Source of the DNA: Streptomyces lavendofoliae | Lineage (GTDB): Bacteria > Actinomycetota > Actinomycetes > Streptomycetales > Streptomycetaceae | Assembly (NCBI RefSeq): GCF_014649735.1 | Contig: NZ_BMTP01000003.1 | Span: forward strand, 248,001 to 312,000 | DNA length: 64,000 nucleotides | Direction: 5' to 3' | Translations under genes and position numbers: made by a program | Part shown: piece by piece, positions 63,275 through 64,000 of the stretch | How positions within the stretch are numbered: the first letter of the stretch is position 1 | Layout of the letters: each line of letters begins with the position of its first letter | The notes under the pieces: generated by a model | Database searches by the model: none | The model's input: only the letters and a program-made list of their open reading frames with translations | What the model was told of the DNA's origin: nothing

Positions 63275-64000
63275 CTGACGTACGTGGCGGGCGTGACGAG
63301 CAGCCGTTCGCGCGGGTCGTGCGCGGCGCCCACCACACGGGCCGCGTCGCCCTGGACCACCCGCTCGTGGACCATCGGGATCGCGGCGTCGGTGGCGAGG
63401 ACGGCGGCCTCCGCGGCCATCACGGCCCGGCGGCGGGCGTCACCCGCCGTCGTCGCGGCGGCCTTGTCCAGGGCCTTGTCGACGGCGGGGTCGGCGAGCT
63501 GCGCGATGTTGAAGGAGCCACGGGAGGCGAAGTCGCTGTAGAGGTACGCGGCCGGGTCACCGGAGTCGAGGACGGTGGCCCTGGACAGGATGAACGCGTC
63601 GAACCTGCCGGCCAGCGCGTCGGCCTCGATGTGCGCGTACTGCCGGACCTCCAGCGTCACCCGGAACCCCGCCCGCCGGAGCTGCTGCTGGAGGGTCTGG
63701 GCGACCTCGGGAAGCTCGGCGCGGTCGGTGAACGTGCCGATGGTGACGGCCGCGCCGTCCGGCCCGGCCGCCCCGGCGCGCTTGGCCCCGGCGCGCTCCG
63801 GGCCGGTGCGCTTCGGCTCGGAGCGCAGAGCGGCCGCCCAGGGGAGGGCCGGCCCCAGCAGGCCCCGGGCGACGTCGGCCCGCCCCTCGTAGACGCTCTC
63901 GGCGATCGCCTCCGCGTCGACGGCGCGGCGGGCGGCGGCCCGCAGCCCCGGGTCCTTGAACGGCCCCTCGGCGGTGTTCAGGTAGAGGGTGTTGGTGCGC
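63271..64000 (-). CDS. ABC transporter substrate-binding protein (SBP family 5), N-terminal part outside window
   Basis: The last 242 codons of a peptide/nickel-type extracellular binding protein. LYLNTAEGPFKDPGLRAAARRAVD is the family's C-terminal lobe hinge segment, followed by VTLEVRQYAHIEADALAGRFDAFILS and MVHERVVQGDAARVVGA at the end. The N-terminal half, including any lipoprotein signal, lies beyond base 64000. Its stop overlaps the permease start. The substrate cannot be named; peptides or nickel are the usual ones. Confidence 0.85.
   Translation of the reverse strand, partial: RTNTLYLNTAEGPFKDPGLRAAARRAVDAEAIAESVYEGRADVARGLLGPALPWAAALRSEPKRTGPERAGAKRAGAAGPDGAAVTIGTFTDRAELPEVAQTLQQQLRRAGFRVTLEVRQYAHIEADALAGRFDAFILSRATVLDSGDPAAYLYSDFASRGSFNIAQLADPAVDKALDKAAATTAGDARRRAVMAAEAAVLATDAAIPMVHERVVQGDAARVVGAAHDPRERLLVTPATYVR

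Overview
The window comes from a Streptomyces-type actinomycete chromosome. Base composition is very GC-rich with strong G/C third positions. GTG starts and four-base ATGA/GTGA gene overlaps are common. Lineage-typical families include an SsgA-like sporulation protein, an AbaA/WhiJ-type triad (HATPase, XRE-DUF5753, DUF397), a DUF6083 protein, a SpoIIE-type phosphatase and a B12 riboswitch with a cobG/cobN pathway. No rRNA, tRNA, IS element, CRISPR array or replication origin was recognised.

Layout: 1-13.3 kb is housekeeping and regulation: an M18 aminopeptidase cut by the window edge, a DUF6083 protein under a possible DNA-damage promoter, a FadE-like acyl-CoA dehydrogenase, SseB, a broken pirin, an AI-2E-type membrane protein, a methyltransferase, a PAS-GAF-PP2C-HATPase regulator, aspS, and the regulatory triad with a frameshifted central gene. 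13.5-25.1 kb holds metG, a TerF-like vWA protein, PHO-box-linked phoX, an amino-acid permease, an exo/endonuclease-phosphatase protein and a coupled flavin reductase/LLM oxidoreductase pair. 25.3-45 kb is a cobalamin locus: a LysR regulator with a collagen-like N-terminus, cobL-cobM, cbiD, cobK, cobG-cobH-cobIJ and a riboswitch followed by cobN. It is split into two halves by about 6.3 kb (30.65-36.9 kb) of unrelated genes. 45-57.5 kb is mixed accessory content: NmrA-like protein, PLP enzyme, DUF418, DacA-type carboxypeptidase, SsgA-like, EspR-like, a VOC remnant, a Ser/Thr kinase, DUF72, a secreted protein-arginine-deiminase-like enzyme and YnfA. 57.6-64 kb holds a small secreted protein, a P450-ferredoxin pair behind paired operator-like repeats, and a peptide/nickel-type ABC importer with both permeases fused in one protein.

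The best candidate for an undescribed system is the 30.65-36.9 kb insert. It encodes a 766-residue protein with a ParB-like segment, a DUF3800-family protein carrying one in-frame amber codon, a 112-residue orphan in a locally AT-richer stretch, and a TerD domain fused to a PD-(D/E)XK nuclease-like domain. All four read on the minus strand. This looks like a conflict or stress-response cargo, but that function is inferred from domains and context only.

Four genes in the window are visibly disrupted: pirin (internal deletion plus frameshift), the XRE regulator (one base missing), the DUF3800 gene (amber) and a VOC protein (large deletion plus frame changes). Either this strain is losing these genes or some positions are sequencing or assembly errors; reads would decide.
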